NCBI GenBank assembly: GCA_002363865.1
Contig: DEWY01000006.1
Coordinates: 124,001-188,000 of the forward strand
Length of the DNA: 64,000 nt
Reading direction: 5' to 3'
From: Caulobacteraceae bacterium UBA3198
Lineage (GTDB): Bacteria > Pseudomonadota > Alphaproteobacteria > Caulobacterales > Caulobacteraceae
Positions 42,425 to 51,556 of this stretch are shown in pieces (positions within the stretch are counted from its first letter, which is position 1; every line of letters starts with the position of its first letter). Under the pieces are notes generated by a model, which was not told the DNA's origin, made no database searches, and saw nothing but the letters and a program-made list of their open reading frames with translations. The translations under genes were made by a program, and so were the position numbers.

Positions 42425-42575
42425 GGGGGATGGCCTTGGACGGGGAACGAGGTCGTGTTGTCCTCATTCCTGGCCCCTGCGGCGGCACGCCGCATGATCC
42501 AAACGGACTAGGCGGAGGCGCCCAGCCGCCTCGGGCGCCTTGCGGGCGAGACGCGGTCATGGGAAGGCTTGGCGT

Positions 42576-42589
42576 CAAACGCTTGTTTT
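42576..42589. promoter_or_regulatory. AAAC-N4-GTTT motif upstream of the quinone-reductase-like gene
   Basis: CAAAC, four bases and GTTTT form a near-perfect palindrome 21-34 bases before the ATG at 42610. The form matches the operator type bound by TetR-family fatty-acid regulators such as PsrA (CAAAC-N4-GTTTG); the match is to the pattern only. A seven-base GGCGCCC hairpin lies further upstream at 42517-42539. Confidence 0.4.
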
Positions 42590-42609
42590 AAGTCATTAGG
42601 GAGAGCGCC

Positions 42610-43575
42610 ATGAAGGCTGCGGTCTATTACGAGAACGGTGGTCCCGAGGTCCTGAAGTACGAGGAAATCCCGGACCCGGTCTGCCATCCCAAGGGCGTCA
42701 TTATCCGCGTCGAGGCCATCGCCATCGAGGGCGGCGACACCCTGAACCGCTGGCGCGGCCCGCTGATGACCAATCCGCATGTGGTCGGCTATCAGGCCGC
42801 CGGCGAGATCATCGAGATCGGCTCTGAAGTCACCAATGTGAAGGTCGGCCAGAAGGTCGCCACGGTGAACAACTGGGGCAGCCATGCCGAGCTGCGCTCC
42901 GTCCCGGCGCGCAATTGCTGGCCCATCCCCGACGGCTTCGATGTCCGCAAGGCCGCGGCCATTCCGGTGACCTTCGGCACGGCCCATGACTGCCTGTTCG
43001 AATTCGGCCGCATGAAGAAGGGCGAGACCGTCCTGGTCCAGGCCGGGGCGTCTGGCGTGGGCGTCGCCGCCATCCAGTTGGCCAAGCGGGCCGGCGCAGG
43101 GCTCATCCTGGCCACCGCTTCGTCCGACGAGCGGCTGGAGAAGCTCAAGCGCCTCGGCCTCGACCACGGCATCAACTACACCCGCGACGACGTGGTGAAG
43201 GAGGTCAAGCGCCTCACCGACAACAAGGGCGTGGACGTGGTGGTCGATTCCGTCGGCGGCTCGACCCTGCAGGGCTCGATCAATTCCCTGGCCTATCGCG
43301 GCCGGGTCTCCATGGTCGGCGCCGCCGGCCGAGAGCCCATGGTGGTCGATGTCGGCTCCATGATGGGCGGCAACCGGGCGCTGTCGGGCGTCTTCCTGGG
43401 CGCCGAGATCGGCACCGACCGGGTGCATGACAACATCCAGCAGCTGATCGAAGACGCCGCCAAGGGCGAGCTGGAAGTGATCATCGACAAGGAATTCCCC
43501 CTGTCGGACGCCGCCGGCGCGCACGCCTATATCGAGAGCCGCCAGGCTGTCGGCCGGGTGGTCCTGGTCCCCTGA
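42610..43575 (+). CDS. Zinc-independent quinone oxidoreductase-like MDR protein
   Basis: The 321-residue protein is a medium-chain dehydrogenase/reductase of the quinone-reductase class: GroES-like N-terminal domain (MKAAVYYENGGPEVLKYEEI), then a Rossmann domain with VQAGASGVGVAAIQLAKRAG and VVDSVGG. It lacks the structural and catalytic zinc cysteines of alcohol dehydrogenases. It would reduce quinones or enones with NADPH. A good GGGAGAG precedes the ATG. The hydrolase and SDR downstream, all in the same direction with gaps of 72 and 25 bases, may form one operon. Confidence 0.93.
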   Translation: MKAAVYYENGGPEVLKYEEIPDPVCHPKGVIIRVEAIAIEGGDTLNRWRGPLMTNPHVVGYQAAGEIIEIGSEVTNVKVGQKVATVNNWGSHAELRSVPARNCWPIPDGFDVRKAAAIPVTFGTAHDCLFEFGRMKKGETVLVQAGASGVGVAAIQLAKRAGAGLILATASSDERLEKLKRLGLDHGINYTRDDVVKEVKRLTDNKGVDVVVDSVGGSTLQGSINSLAYRGRVSMVGAAGREPMVVDVGSMMGGNRALSGVFLGAEIGTDRVHDNIQQLIEDAAKGELEVIIDKEFPLSDAAGAHAYIESRQAVGRVVLVP

Positions 43576-43647
43576 TCGCCCGATGATCGGACGGCGTGGG
43601 CCCGCGCCTGCGCCGTCCACTTTCCTTTCCACAACCGGGAGGCCGCC

Positions 43648-44484
43648 ATGCCCCGCGCCGACGTCAACGGCATCGAGATCGAGTACGAGACCTTCGGCCC
43701 GGAGGACGCGCCGGCCGTCCTGCTGATCAACGGCCTGGGGTCGCAGATGACCCGCTGGCCCGTCCCCTTCTGCGAGAAGCTGGTGGCCCGCGGCTACCGC
43801 GTCATCCGGTTCGACAACCGCGATGTGGGCCGTTCCACCTGGTTTGCGTCCGGCGACCGCTACACCCTGTCGGACATGGCCGCCGACGCTGCAGCCCTGC
43901 TGGACCACCTGACGATCGACAAGGCCCATGTGGCCGGCGTCTCCATGGGCGGCATGATCGCCCAGACCGTGGCCATTGAGCATCCCAGCCGTGTGCTTTC
44001 GCTCACCTCGATCATGTCGGCCACCGGCGCGCCCGGCACCATGGACGCGACGCCTGAGGCCGCCGCCATCCTGACCCAGGTCGCGCCCGACCCCACCGTG
44101 GACGAAGAGGCCTTTGTCGCCCATGGCATGAAGAATGCGCGGACCATCGGCAGCCCCGGCTATCCGTGGTCGGATGAAGCTCTGCGCGAGCGGGTGCTGT
44201 CGGAGATGCGCCGGGCCTACAACCCCAAGGGGGTGCAGCGCCAACGCGGCGCCATCGGCGCCAGCGGCGACCGCACCGAGAAGCTCAGCCAGTTGGACGT
44301 GCCCACCGTCGTCCTGCACGGGGAGGCCGATCCGCTGATCCCCAAGGCTGGCGGCGAGGCCACGGCCAGGGCGATCCCCGGCGCGGAGCTGCGCATCATT
44401 CCCGGCATGGGCCATGACCTGCCCGAAGCCCTCTATGACACCATCATCGACGCCATTGTCGCCGCCGCCGAACGGGCGCGCTGA
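43648..44484 (+). CDS. Alpha/beta hydrolase
   Basis: The 278-residue protein shows LLINGLGSQMTRW (oxyanion loop), the nucleophile elbow AGVSMGGMIAQ, the acid in LHGEADPLIP and the histidine in GMGHDLP. It fits esterases or C-C bond hydrolases of the 3-oxoadipate enol-lactonase-like group. A Shine-Dalgarno-like GGGAGG precedes the ATG. Substrate unknown; neighbours suggest a catabolic unit. Confidence 0.9.
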   Translation: MPRADVNGIEIEYETFGPEDAPAVLLINGLGSQMTRWPVPFCEKLVARGYRVIRFDNRDVGRSTWFASGDRYTLSDMAADAAALLDHLTIDKAHVAGVSMGGMIAQTVAIEHPSRVLSLTSIMSATGAPGTMDATPEAAAILTQVAPDPTVDEEAFVAHGMKNARTIGSPGYPWSDEALRERVLSEMRRAYNPKGVQRQRGAIGASGDRTEKLSQLDVPTVVLHGEADPLIPKAGGEATARAIPGAELRIIPGMGHDLPEALYDTIIDAIVAAAERAR

Positions 44485-44509
44485 AGCCATTACTGAGGGA
44501 GAGTATCGT

Positions 44510-45301
44510 ATGGGACGTCTCGAAGGCTTTTCAGCCGTGGTCACCGGCGCGGCCAGCGGCATTGGCCGCGCCAGCGCCACCCTGTTCGCCAAGGAAGGCG
44601 CCCGGGTGGTCTGCGTCGACCGAGCCGAGGCGGTGGAGGAGACCGCCGCCTCCATCCAGGCCCATGGGGGCCAGGCGATCGCCATGACCGGCGACGCCGG
44701 CGACGAGGCCTTTGTGCAGGCCTATATCCAGCGCGCGGTGGACGAGTTCGGCGGCCTGGACGCCGTCTACGCCAATGCCGGGATCACCGGCGGTCCCACC
44801 CCCTTCTTCGAGCTGACGCCGGAGATCTGGACCGAGGTGCTGCGGATCAACCTCATCGGCCCCTTCCTGGCGATCAAGCACGCCAGCAAGATCATGATCC
44901 CCAAGGGCAAGGGCTCGATCATCTGCACGGCCTCGGTGGCCGGCATCCGCTCGGGCGCGGGCCCGGCCTCCTATTCGGCCTCCAAGGCCGGCGTCATCAA
45001 CCTGGCGACCACGGCGGCCAACGAGCTCTATGGGACGGGCGTGCGGGTCAACGCCGTCTGCCCGGGCCTGATCGAGACCGGCATGACCCAGAGCGTGTTC
45101 GACTATGCCCGGTCCCGAGGCAGTGAGGGCCGCATCGGCCAGCTCAATCCGCTGACCCGCGCCGGCGTCCCCGACGAAATCGCCCACATGGCGCTCTTCC
45201 TCGCCAGCGACGAGGCCTCTTATGTCAACGGCCAGGCCATCGCCGTGGACGGGGGCCTCTCGTCCTCGCACCCGGTGGGCAAGCGCGGCGGTCCCCGCTA
45301 G
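44510..45301 (+). CDS. SDR-family oxidoreductase
   Basis: The 263-residue short-chain dehydrogenase has the cofactor motif TGAASGIGRA, NAGITGG, the catalytic Ser in ASVAGIRSG and the YSASK motif, plus the C-terminal NGQAIAVDGGLSS. All catalytic residues are intact, in contrast to the SDR at 24262-25002. ATG 44510 follows GAGGGAGAG and gives the normal length. It is the last gene of the oxidoreductase-hydrolase-SDR series. Confidence 0.93.
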   Translation: MGRLEGFSAVVTGAASGIGRASATLFAKEGARVVCVDRAEAVEETAASIQAHGGQAIAMTGDAGDEAFVQAYIQRAVDEFGGLDAVYANAGITGGPTPFFELTPEIWTEVLRINLIGPFLAIKHASKIMIPKGKGSIICTASVAGIRSGAGPASYSASKAGVINLATTAANELYGTGVRVNAVCPGLIETGMTQSVFDYARSRGSEGRIGQLNPLTRAGVPDEIAHMALFLASDEASYVNGQAIAVDGGLSSSHPVGKRGGPR

Positions 45302-45391
45302 GACCATTCACCGGGGCGCAGGGTTTTGCCTTGCGCCCCGGCGAGCGCTAGAAGCTGCGCTCGAACGCTGCAGACCAGACCTTCAGGACCC

Positions 45392-46138
45392 ATGGCCGGA
45401 CATTCAAAGTTCAAGAACATCATGCACCGCAAGGGCCGCGCCGATGCGGTGCGGTCCAAGCTGTTCTCCAAGCTCAGCCGCGAGATCACCGTGGCGGCCA
45501 AGTCGGGCATGCCCGATCCGGCGATGAACTCCCGCCTGCGTCTAGCCGTGGCCAACGCCAAGGCCGAGTCCATGCCCAAGGACAATATCGACCGGGCCAT
45601 CAAGAAGGCCTCGGGCGCCGACGCCGAGGCCTATGAGGAAATCCGCTATGAGGGCTTCGGCCCGGGCGGGGTCGGCCTGATCGTCGAGGCCCTGACCGAC
45701 AACCGCAACCGTGCGGCGGCCAATGTGCGGGCGATCTTCTCCAAGAACGGCGGCAATCTGGGGGAGACCGGCTCGGTCTCCTTCATGTTCGACCGGGTGG
45801 GCCAGATCGTCTATCCGGCCAGCGTCGGCTCGGAAGACAAGATCATGGAAGCCGCCATCGAGGCCGGCGCCGAGGATGTGGAATCCGATGAGGAGACCCA
45901 CACCATCTACACCGCCTTTGAGGATCTCTCCGACGTGGCCCAGACCCTTGAGGCCGCGCTTGGCGAACCCAAGTCCACCGCCATCGCCTGGCGGCCCAAG
46001 ACCTTGACGCCGGTTGAGGGTGAGCCTGTGGCCACGCTGATGAAGCTGATCGACGCCCTGGAAGACGATGACGACGTCCAGAACGTCTACGGCAATTACG
46101 ATGTCTCCGACGAGGATCTGGAGACCTACGCCGGCTGA
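45392..46138 (+). CDS. yebC: YebC/PmpR-family regulator or translation factor
   Basis: The 248-residue protein is a full YebC: it starts MAGHSKFKNIMHRKGRADAVR and continues with the conserved NIDRAIKKASG and EIRYEGFGPGGV, then FSKNGGNLGETGSVSFMFD. YebC proteins were described as DNA-binding regulators and more recently as factors that relieve ribosome stalling at proline stretches. ATG 45392 is the conserved start; an upstream extension is not. YebC commonly lies near ruvC, as here. Confidence 0.96.
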   Translation: MAGHSKFKNIMHRKGRADAVRSKLFSKLSREITVAAKSGMPDPAMNSRLRLAVANAKAESMPKDNIDRAIKKASGADAEAYEEIRYEGFGPGGVGLIVEALTDNRNRAAANVRAIFSKNGGNLGETGSVSFMFDRVGQIVYPASVGSEDKIMEAAIEAGAEDVESDEETHTIYTAFEDLSDVAQTLEAALGEPKSTAIAWRPKTLTPVEGEPVATLMKLIDALEDDDDVQNVYGNYDVSDEDLETYAG

Positions 46139-46188
46139 GGCCGGGGTCTGCCTGTGAAGCTTCCAGCCCGCTGGCGCGTTGATGCGCC

Positions 46189-46890
46189 ATGGAATGGCTC
46201 ATCGCATATGTCGTCCCGGTGCTCGGCGCGGTTCTCGCCGGCGGTCTGATCGGTCTTGAGCGGGAGTATCGCGGCCGACCGGCTGGATTTCGCACCCACA
46301 TCCTGGTGGCCCTGACCTCATCCCTGTTGATGCTGGCCGCCATCCATCAGCTGGAATGGATGGGCGATGTGCCGGGCGACGTCGTTCGCATCGACCCGAC
46401 GCGGATGGCGCACGGCATTCTGACCGGCATCGGCTTTCTCTGCGGCGGGGTGATCTTTCGCCATGGCCTGAGCGTCCATGGGCTGACCACCGCGGCTTCC
46501 CTCTGGATCACCTCGGCGCTCGGCACCCTCTACGGGGTTGGCTTTTATGGTCTGGCGATCGGCGGCACAGCGGTCACCCTGCTGGTGCTGGGCGTGCTGC
46601 GCTGGGCCGACCAGCGAATCCCCCAGCTGCGCATCGTGGATGTGAAGGTCCGCTACCGCCGGGCCGAGGCGATGACCGAAGACGAGTTCCGCAAGCTTGT
46701 GGCCGAATTCGACCTGGACGCGGGCGCGGTCAGCGAGCGCCTGTGGTCGGGCGAAAATGAGGACCAGGCCCGCGTGGAGCACCGCGCCACCCTGCGCGGC
46801 ACCGGCGCCTCCAATCTGGCGCGGCTGGCCGAGCATTTTCGCGACGACAAGCGGGTCGTAGAATACAGCCTCACACCGCGAAAGGACTGA
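46189..46890 (+). CDS. MgtC/SapB-family membrane protein
   Basis: The 233-residue protein has the MgtC signature GGLIGLEREYRGRPAGFRTH followed by four or five hydrophobic helices up to about residue 145, with IGFLCGGVIFRHG and TTAASLWITSALG. The C-terminal 90 residues form a soluble ACT-like or ferredoxin-like domain. MgtC proteins affect magnesium and acid stress and inhibit or modulate ATP synthase in some pathogens. No Mg-responsive leader is visible in the 50 bases upstream. Confidence 0.92.
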   Translation: MEWLIAYVVPVLGAVLAGGLIGLEREYRGRPAGFRTHILVALTSSLLMLAAIHQLEWMGDVPGDVVRIDPTRMAHGILTGIGFLCGGVIFRHGLSVHGLTTAASLWITSALGTLYGVGFYGLAIGGTAVTLLVLGVLRWADQRIPQLRIVDVKVRYRRAEAMTEDEFRKLVAEFDLDAGAVSERLWSGENEDQARVEHRATLRGTGASNLARLAEHFRDDKRVVEYSLTPRKD

Positions 46891-46935
46891 GGCAGGCGAC
46901 AGATCGGCCCCGGGGGTGCTAGAGACCGCGCCCTC

Positions 46936-47424
46936 ATGACACTGCGACTCTGGATCGAGATCAACCATCAGGCCCCCTACCGCACCGGCGGCTGGGCCTG
47001 GCTCCTGCAGGACGGCAAGGCTGTCACAGGCGCCGCCGGGGGCGAGCGCGACGTCGACGCCGAGCCCTTTTCCGTTCACGCCCTGGGCGCGGCCCTGGCC
47101 GGCCTGCCCGAAGGCGCGGCCGTCGCCCTGCACCTGTCTGACCCGCTGCTGATCGAAGGGGTGCGCACCATGGCGGCCCGGCGCGCCGCGGGCTGGATCA
47201 CCGCGGCCGGCGATCCCGATCCCGACGCTCAGGCCTGGGAGGCCGTGGCCAAGGCCCTGACCGGACGGGCCCTGAGCCTGGTCCGAACCCAGCCCACCGA
47301 CGCGCGCACGCCGGCCGGCTTCGCCGCGGCCTGGGCCGAGCTTGGCCGGGACAAGGCCAAGACCAAGGGGACCTTCAAGAACGCCATCCCCCGCCCGAAC
47401 CTGACCAAGATCCGCGGACTGTAG
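46936..47424 (+). CDS. RNase H-like protein lacking catalytic residues
   Basis: The 162-residue protein opens with WIEINHQAPYRTGGWAWLLQDG and then AGGERDVDAEPFSVHALGAALAGLP and AVALHLSD, which tracks the RNase H fold (first strand, GG-W loop, helix A, fourth strand), but the acidic residues for metal binding are absent or replaced. Residues 115-162 are basic (KAKTKGTFKNAIPRPNLTKI). It may be a nucleic-acid-binding paralogue without nuclease activity. It sits 82 bases upstream of ruvC, with the SOS box between them. Family identity is my inference from motif spacing. Confidence 0.6.
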   Translation: MTLRLWIEINHQAPYRTGGWAWLLQDGKAVTGAAGGERDVDAEPFSVHALGAALAGLPEGAAVALHLSDPLLIEGVRTMAARRAAGWITAAGDPDPDAQAWEAVAKALTGRALSLVRTQPTDARTPAGFAAAWAELGRDKAKTKGTFKNAIPRPNLTKIRGL

Positions 47425-47473
47425 CGCGCTCTAAACACCCCCTTAACCCTGCGGCGGGCTAATCGGCCGGTAG

Positions 47474-47488
47474 GAACAATCCCCGAAC
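47474..47488 (-). promoter_or_regulatory. LexA (SOS) box upstream of ruvC
   Basis: On the minus strand the site reads GTTCGGGGATTGTTC, an exact GTTC-N7-GTTC direct repeat, the LexA recognition pattern of alphaproteobacteria including Caulobacter. It lies 19 bases before the ruvC ATG. The ruv genes are LexA targets in other bacteria, so DNA-damage induction of ruvCAB is expected. Confidence 0.85.
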
Positions 47489-47506
47489 ACGCCTATAGAG
47501 TCGCCC

Positions 47507-48025
47507 ATGGCCGCCGTGCGAATCCTTGGACTGGACCCCGGCCTCCGCCGCACCGGCTGGGGGGTGATCACCATCGAAGGCGCGCGTCTGGCCCATGTGG
47601 CGCACGGTGTCATCGCGCCCAAGGAGTCCCTGCCCTTTTCCGAGCGTCTGCTGGTCCTGTTCGAAGCGATCAGCGCCCTGGTGGCTGAACACAGCCCCGA
47701 CGAGGCGGCGGTGGAGGAGACCTTCATGAACAACAACGCCGCCAGCGCGCTCAAGCTTGGCCACGCCCGGGCCATGGCCCTGGTGGCGCCGGCCCGTGCC
47801 GGCCTGCCGGTGGCCGAATACGCCGCCACCGTGGTCAAGAAGGCCGTCGTCGGAACGGGCGGCGCCGACAAGGACCAGGTCGCCTTCATGATCGCCCGAC
47901 TGCTGCCGGCCGCAGGCGGCGTCACCGCCGATGCGGCTGACGCCCTGGCCGTGGCCATCGCCCACGCCCATGCCCGCACCGCCCGCAGCCTGGCCGCCCG
48001 CACGCCCTCGAGGAAGGTGGCGTGA
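47507..48025 (+). CDS. ruvC: Holliday junction endonuclease RuvC
   Basis: RuvC resolves four-way recombination junctions. The 172-residue protein has all four acidic residues of the active site: Asp10 (LGLDPGLRRTGWG), Glu70 (AVEETF), Asp142 and Asp145 (TADAADALAVA). It starts at ATG 47507 directly after an SOS box. It overlaps the ruvA start region at its stop, giving the order ruvC-ruvA-ruvB. Confidence 0.97.
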   Translation: MAAVRILGLDPGLRRTGWGVITIEGARLAHVAHGVIAPKESLPFSERLLVLFEAISALVAEHSPDEAAVEETFMNNNAASALKLGHARAMALVAPARAGLPVAEYAATVVKKAVVGTGGADKDQVAFMIARLLPAAGGVTADAADALAVAIAHAHARTARSLAARTPSRKVA

Positions 48026-48642
48026 TGATCGGCCGTTTGCGCGGAGCGGTCGCCGAGATCGGCGAGGAGGACGCCCTGATCGACGTGCTCGGCGTCGGCT
48101 ATGTGGTCCGCTGCGGGGCCCGCACCCTGGCTCGCCTGCCCGCGGTCGGCGAAGAGGCGGTGCTGCATATCGAGACCCAGTGGAGCGAGCAGGCGGGCAT
48201 GCGCCTCTACGGCTTCCTGACCCGGGATGAGCGCCGCACCTTCCTGATCCTCAAGGAGATCCAGGGCGTCGGCCCCAAGGCGGCGCTGGCCGTGCTGGAC
48301 GTCCTGCCGCCGGCTGAACTTGCGGCGGCGGCCGGGCGTCAGGACAAGGCGGCCATCGCCCGCGCACAAGGGGTTGGCCCCAAGCTCGCCCTGCGCATCG
48401 CCACCGAACTCAAGGACAAGCCGCTGACCGACCTGCCAGTCGGCGCCTTTGCACCGGGCGCCGGCGCGGCCGACGCGCCACCGGCGCCATCGGCCGCGGG
48501 CGAGGCGGTCGCCGCCCTGATGGGCCTGGGCGTGGCCGAGCCCCAGGCGAGGCGTCTGGTGGAGGCTGCGGCCCTGCGGCTGGGTGAGGAGGCCGAGGCC
48601 GCCGCCCTGATCAAGGCCGCCCTGCAGGAGCTCGGCCGGTGA
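48025..48642 (+). CDS. ruvA: Holliday junction branch-migration protein RuvA
   Basis: RuvA binds the junction as a tetramer and recruits RuvB. The 205-residue protein has the N-terminal OB fold (MIGRLRGAVAEI), the helix-hairpin-helix pair (LILKEIQGVGPKAALAVLDVL and ARAQGVGPKLALRIATEL), an Ala/Pro-rich linker, and domain III, which binds RuvB (AVAALMGLGVAEPQARRLV). ATG 48025 overlaps the ruvC stop by one base and gives the canonical MIGRLRG start; a GTG one codon earlier is possible. Confidence 0.97.
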   Translation: MIGRLRGAVAEIGEEDALIDVLGVGYVVRCGARTLARLPAVGEEAVLHIETQWSEQAGMRLYGFLTRDERRTFLILKEIQGVGPKAALAVLDVLPPAELAAAAGRQDKAAIARAQGVGPKLALRIATELKDKPLTDLPVGAFAPGAGAADAPPAPSAAGEAVAALMGLGVAEPQARRLVEAAALRLGEEAEAAALIKAALQELGR

Positions 48643-49670
48643 GCCGGCTGGTCAGCAGCGAGGCCGCGCCGGCCGAAGGGACCGACCGGGCCTATCGTCC
48701 CCAGACACTCGCCGAGTTCGTCGGTCAGGAGCAGTCCAAGGCCAATCTGCGGGTCTTCATCCAGGCCGCCCGGGATCGCGGCGACACGCTGGACCATGTC
48801 CTGCTGTTTGGGCCGCCGGGGCTGGGCAAGACGACTCTGGCTCAGATCATCGCCCGCGAGATGGGGGTCAATTTCCGCGCCACCTCCGGTCCGGTGCTGG
48901 CCAAGGCCGGGGATCTCGCCGCCATCCTGACCAATCTGGAGGCCGGCGACGTCCTGTTCATCGACGAAATCCACCGCCTGGCGGCCAATGTGGAGGAGAT
49001 CCTCTATCCGGCCATGGAGGATCACGTCCTGGACCTGATCATTGGCGAAGGCCCCTCGGCTCGGTCGATCCGCATTGACCTTTCGCCCTTCACCCTGGTG
49101 GCGGCGACGACGCGGGCCGGCCTGCTGGCCACGCCGCTGCGCGACCGGTTCGGCATCCCGGTGCGTCTGGAATTCTACACGACGGACGAACTCATCAAGG
49201 TGCTGGCCCATGCGGCGGGCAAGATGGGGGTCAACCTGACCAAGGACGGCGCCGCCGAGATCGCCGCCCGCGCCCGGGGCACGCCCAGGGTCGCCGGCCG
49301 ACTGCTGCGCCGGGTGCGCGACTTCGCCGCCGCCGAGGGCGCCGCGGCCATCGACAAGGGCGCGGCCGGCCGGGGCCTGGCGCGGCTGGAGGTGGACGAG
49401 GTCGGCCTGGACTCCCTGGACCGCCGCTACCTGCGGGCCCTGATCGACAACTATGGGGGCGGCCCGGCCGGTGTGGAGACCATCGCCTACGCCATCGCCG
49501 AGGCCCGGGACGCGGTCGAGGACGTCATCGAGCCCTATCTGATGCAACAGGGCTTCATCCAGCGCACGCCCCGGGGCCGGGTGGCCTGCGCCAAGGCCTA
49601 TGCGCATCTTGGCCTGACCCCGCCGCCCCAGCCGCCGGGGACTGGCCAGCCCACCCTGTTCGACGAGTAG
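48639..49670 (+). CDS. ruvB: Holliday junction branch-migration ATPase RuvB
   Basis: RuvB is the hexameric AAA+ motor that drives branch migration. The 343-residue protein has Walker A FGPPGLGKTTL, Walker B LFIDEIHRL, the sensor region TRAGLLATPLRDRFG, and the C-terminal winged helix GFIQRTPRGRVA. It starts with GTG at 48639, overlapping ruvA by four bases. A normal-length, complete protein. Confidence 0.97.
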   Translation: MSRLVSSEAAPAEGTDRAYRPQTLAEFVGQEQSKANLRVFIQAARDRGDTLDHVLLFGPPGLGKTTLAQIIAREMGVNFRATSGPVLAKAGDLAAILTNLEAGDVLFIDEIHRLAANVEEILYPAMEDHVLDLIIGEGPSARSIRIDLSPFTLVAATTRAGLLATPLRDRFGIPVRLEFYTTDELIKVLAHAAGKMGVNLTKDGAAEIAARARGTPRVAGRLLRRVRDFAAAEGAAAIDKGAAGRGLARLEVDEVGLDSLDRRYLRALIDNYGGGPAGVETIAYAIAEARDAVEDVIEPYLMQQGFIQRTPRGRVACAKAYAHLGLTPPPQPPGTGQPTLFDE

Positions 49671-49683
49671 CGGAGGCCCCTGC

Positions 49684-50163
49684 ATGACCCCTGCCCCTCC
49701 GACCCCTGCCCCTGGCGAGCCCTCGGCCGGCTGGATTGAAGGCCGCGAGCATGTGCTGCCCGTGCGGATCTATTACGAGGACACCGACTTCACCGGGGTC
49801 GTCTATCACGGCAACTATCTGCGCTATTTCGAGCGCGGACGGTCCGACTTCCTGCGGCTGGCCGGCGTTCGCCATGCCGAACTGCTGGACCAGGAAACGC
49901 CGAGCGCCTTCACCATCGTGCGGATGGAGCTGGACTTCAAAGCCCCCGCCCGCATCGACGACGCCCTGCAGGTGCGCACCACCTATGACCGGGTGAAGGG
50001 GCCGCGGCTGTTCATCAGCCAGAGGATCGTCCGCGGTGAGACCCTGATCGCCCAGGCCGCGGTCATGGCCGCCTGCATCGGTCTGGACGGCCGGCCCCGC
50101 AAGCCGCCGCCGGGCATGGCCGCGGCGCTCTCGCCCTTTTTCGCGCCAGACGCCGACGTCTGA
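49684..50163 (+). CDS. ybgC: Tol-Pal system acyl-CoA thioesterase YbgC
   Basis: The 159-residue single hot-dog thioesterase has the catalytic segment YYEDTDFTGVVYHGNYLRYFERGRSDF, with the Asp in DTDFTG. YbgC is the first gene of tol-pal clusters in many proteobacteria and acts on short-chain or phospholipid-related acyl-CoA. An N-terminal Pro/Ala-rich extension of about 18 residues precedes the fold. It lies 13 bases after ruvB and 186 bases before tolQ, so it may be read through from ruvCAB. Confidence 0.94.
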   Translation: MTPAPPTPAPGEPSAGWIEGREHVLPVRIYYEDTDFTGVVYHGNYLRYFERGRSDFLRLAGVRHAELLDQETPSAFTIVRMELDFKAPARIDDALQVRTTYDRVKGPRLFISQRIVRGETLIAQAAVMAACIGLDGRPRKPPPGMAAALSPFFAPDADV

Positions 50164-50349
50164 GAGTCGAACGGCGTCTCAGCGCGTTGAGCGTCTTCGT
50201 GACCCGCGCAGACTTCGGTAACCCTAATGTTGTTCCACTGCAGGGGGTACGGGCGTGATCGTCACGTTCAGGCGCCTTAAGTTCGCCACCGCAGCGTTTC
50301 ACTTCAGCCTTGGGCGTCTCCGCCCGACCGACAACGGAGCCCACACCGC

Positions 50350-51060
<711 letters not shown>

Positions 51061-51064
51061 GCCC

Positions 51065-51547
51065 ATGGCGCTTTCCTCCCACGACGCCTATTCGGCCGGC
51101 GGCGGCGGACGGCGGCGCAGGCGCGCCAGCCGCCGCGGCGCCCTGTCGGAGATCAATGTCACGCCCCTGGTGGACGTGATGCTGGTGCTGCTGATCGTTT
51201 TCATGATTTCTGCGCCCCTGTTGACGGTGGGCGTGCCGCTGGAACTCCCCAAGACCGAGGCCAGCGCCATCCCCGACCAGTCCGAACCCCTTACGGTCTC
51301 GGTGCGGGCCGACGGCAGCATCTTCATCGACGAGGAAGAGACGGCCTTCGCCAGCCTGTCGCCCCGCCTGATCGCCATGGCTGATGGCGCCACCGAGCGG
51401 CCGATCTATGTGCGCGCCGATGGGCGGACCAACTACGCCCTGGTCGCCCAGGTCATGGCCGCCCTGGCCAGCTCGGGCTTCACCTCCATCAACCTGCTCA
51501 CCGAGACCGGCGGCCCCTCTTCGGGCGCGGATCAAGCAGCGCGCTGA
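51065..51547 (+). CDS. tolR: Tol-Pal motor subunit TolR
   Basis: TolR is a single-pass inner-membrane protein of the ExbD/TolR family. The 160-residue sequence has a basic, Gly-rich cytoplasmic start (GGGGRRRRRASRRG), then INVTPLVDVMLVLLIVFMI, where Asp37 is the conserved intramembrane aspartate, and a periplasmic peptidoglycan-binding domain. The distance to tolQ (4 bases) and tolA (9 bases) shows a tight operon. Confidence 0.96.
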   Translation: MALSSHDAYSAGGGGRRRRRASRRGALSEINVTPLVDVMLVLLIVFMISAPLLTVGVPLELPKTEASAIPDQSEPLTVSVRADGSIFIDEEETAFASLSPRLIAMADGATERPIYVRADGRTNYALVAQVMAALASSGFTSINLLTETGGPSSGADQAAR

Positions 51548-51556
51548 GGACAGCCC

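Noticed and set aside
42508..44685. 725-residue minus-strand frame across two plus-strand genes
   Set aside because: It covers a quinone-reductase-like gene and a hydrolase with complete motifs; the product is a typical GC-rich shadow.
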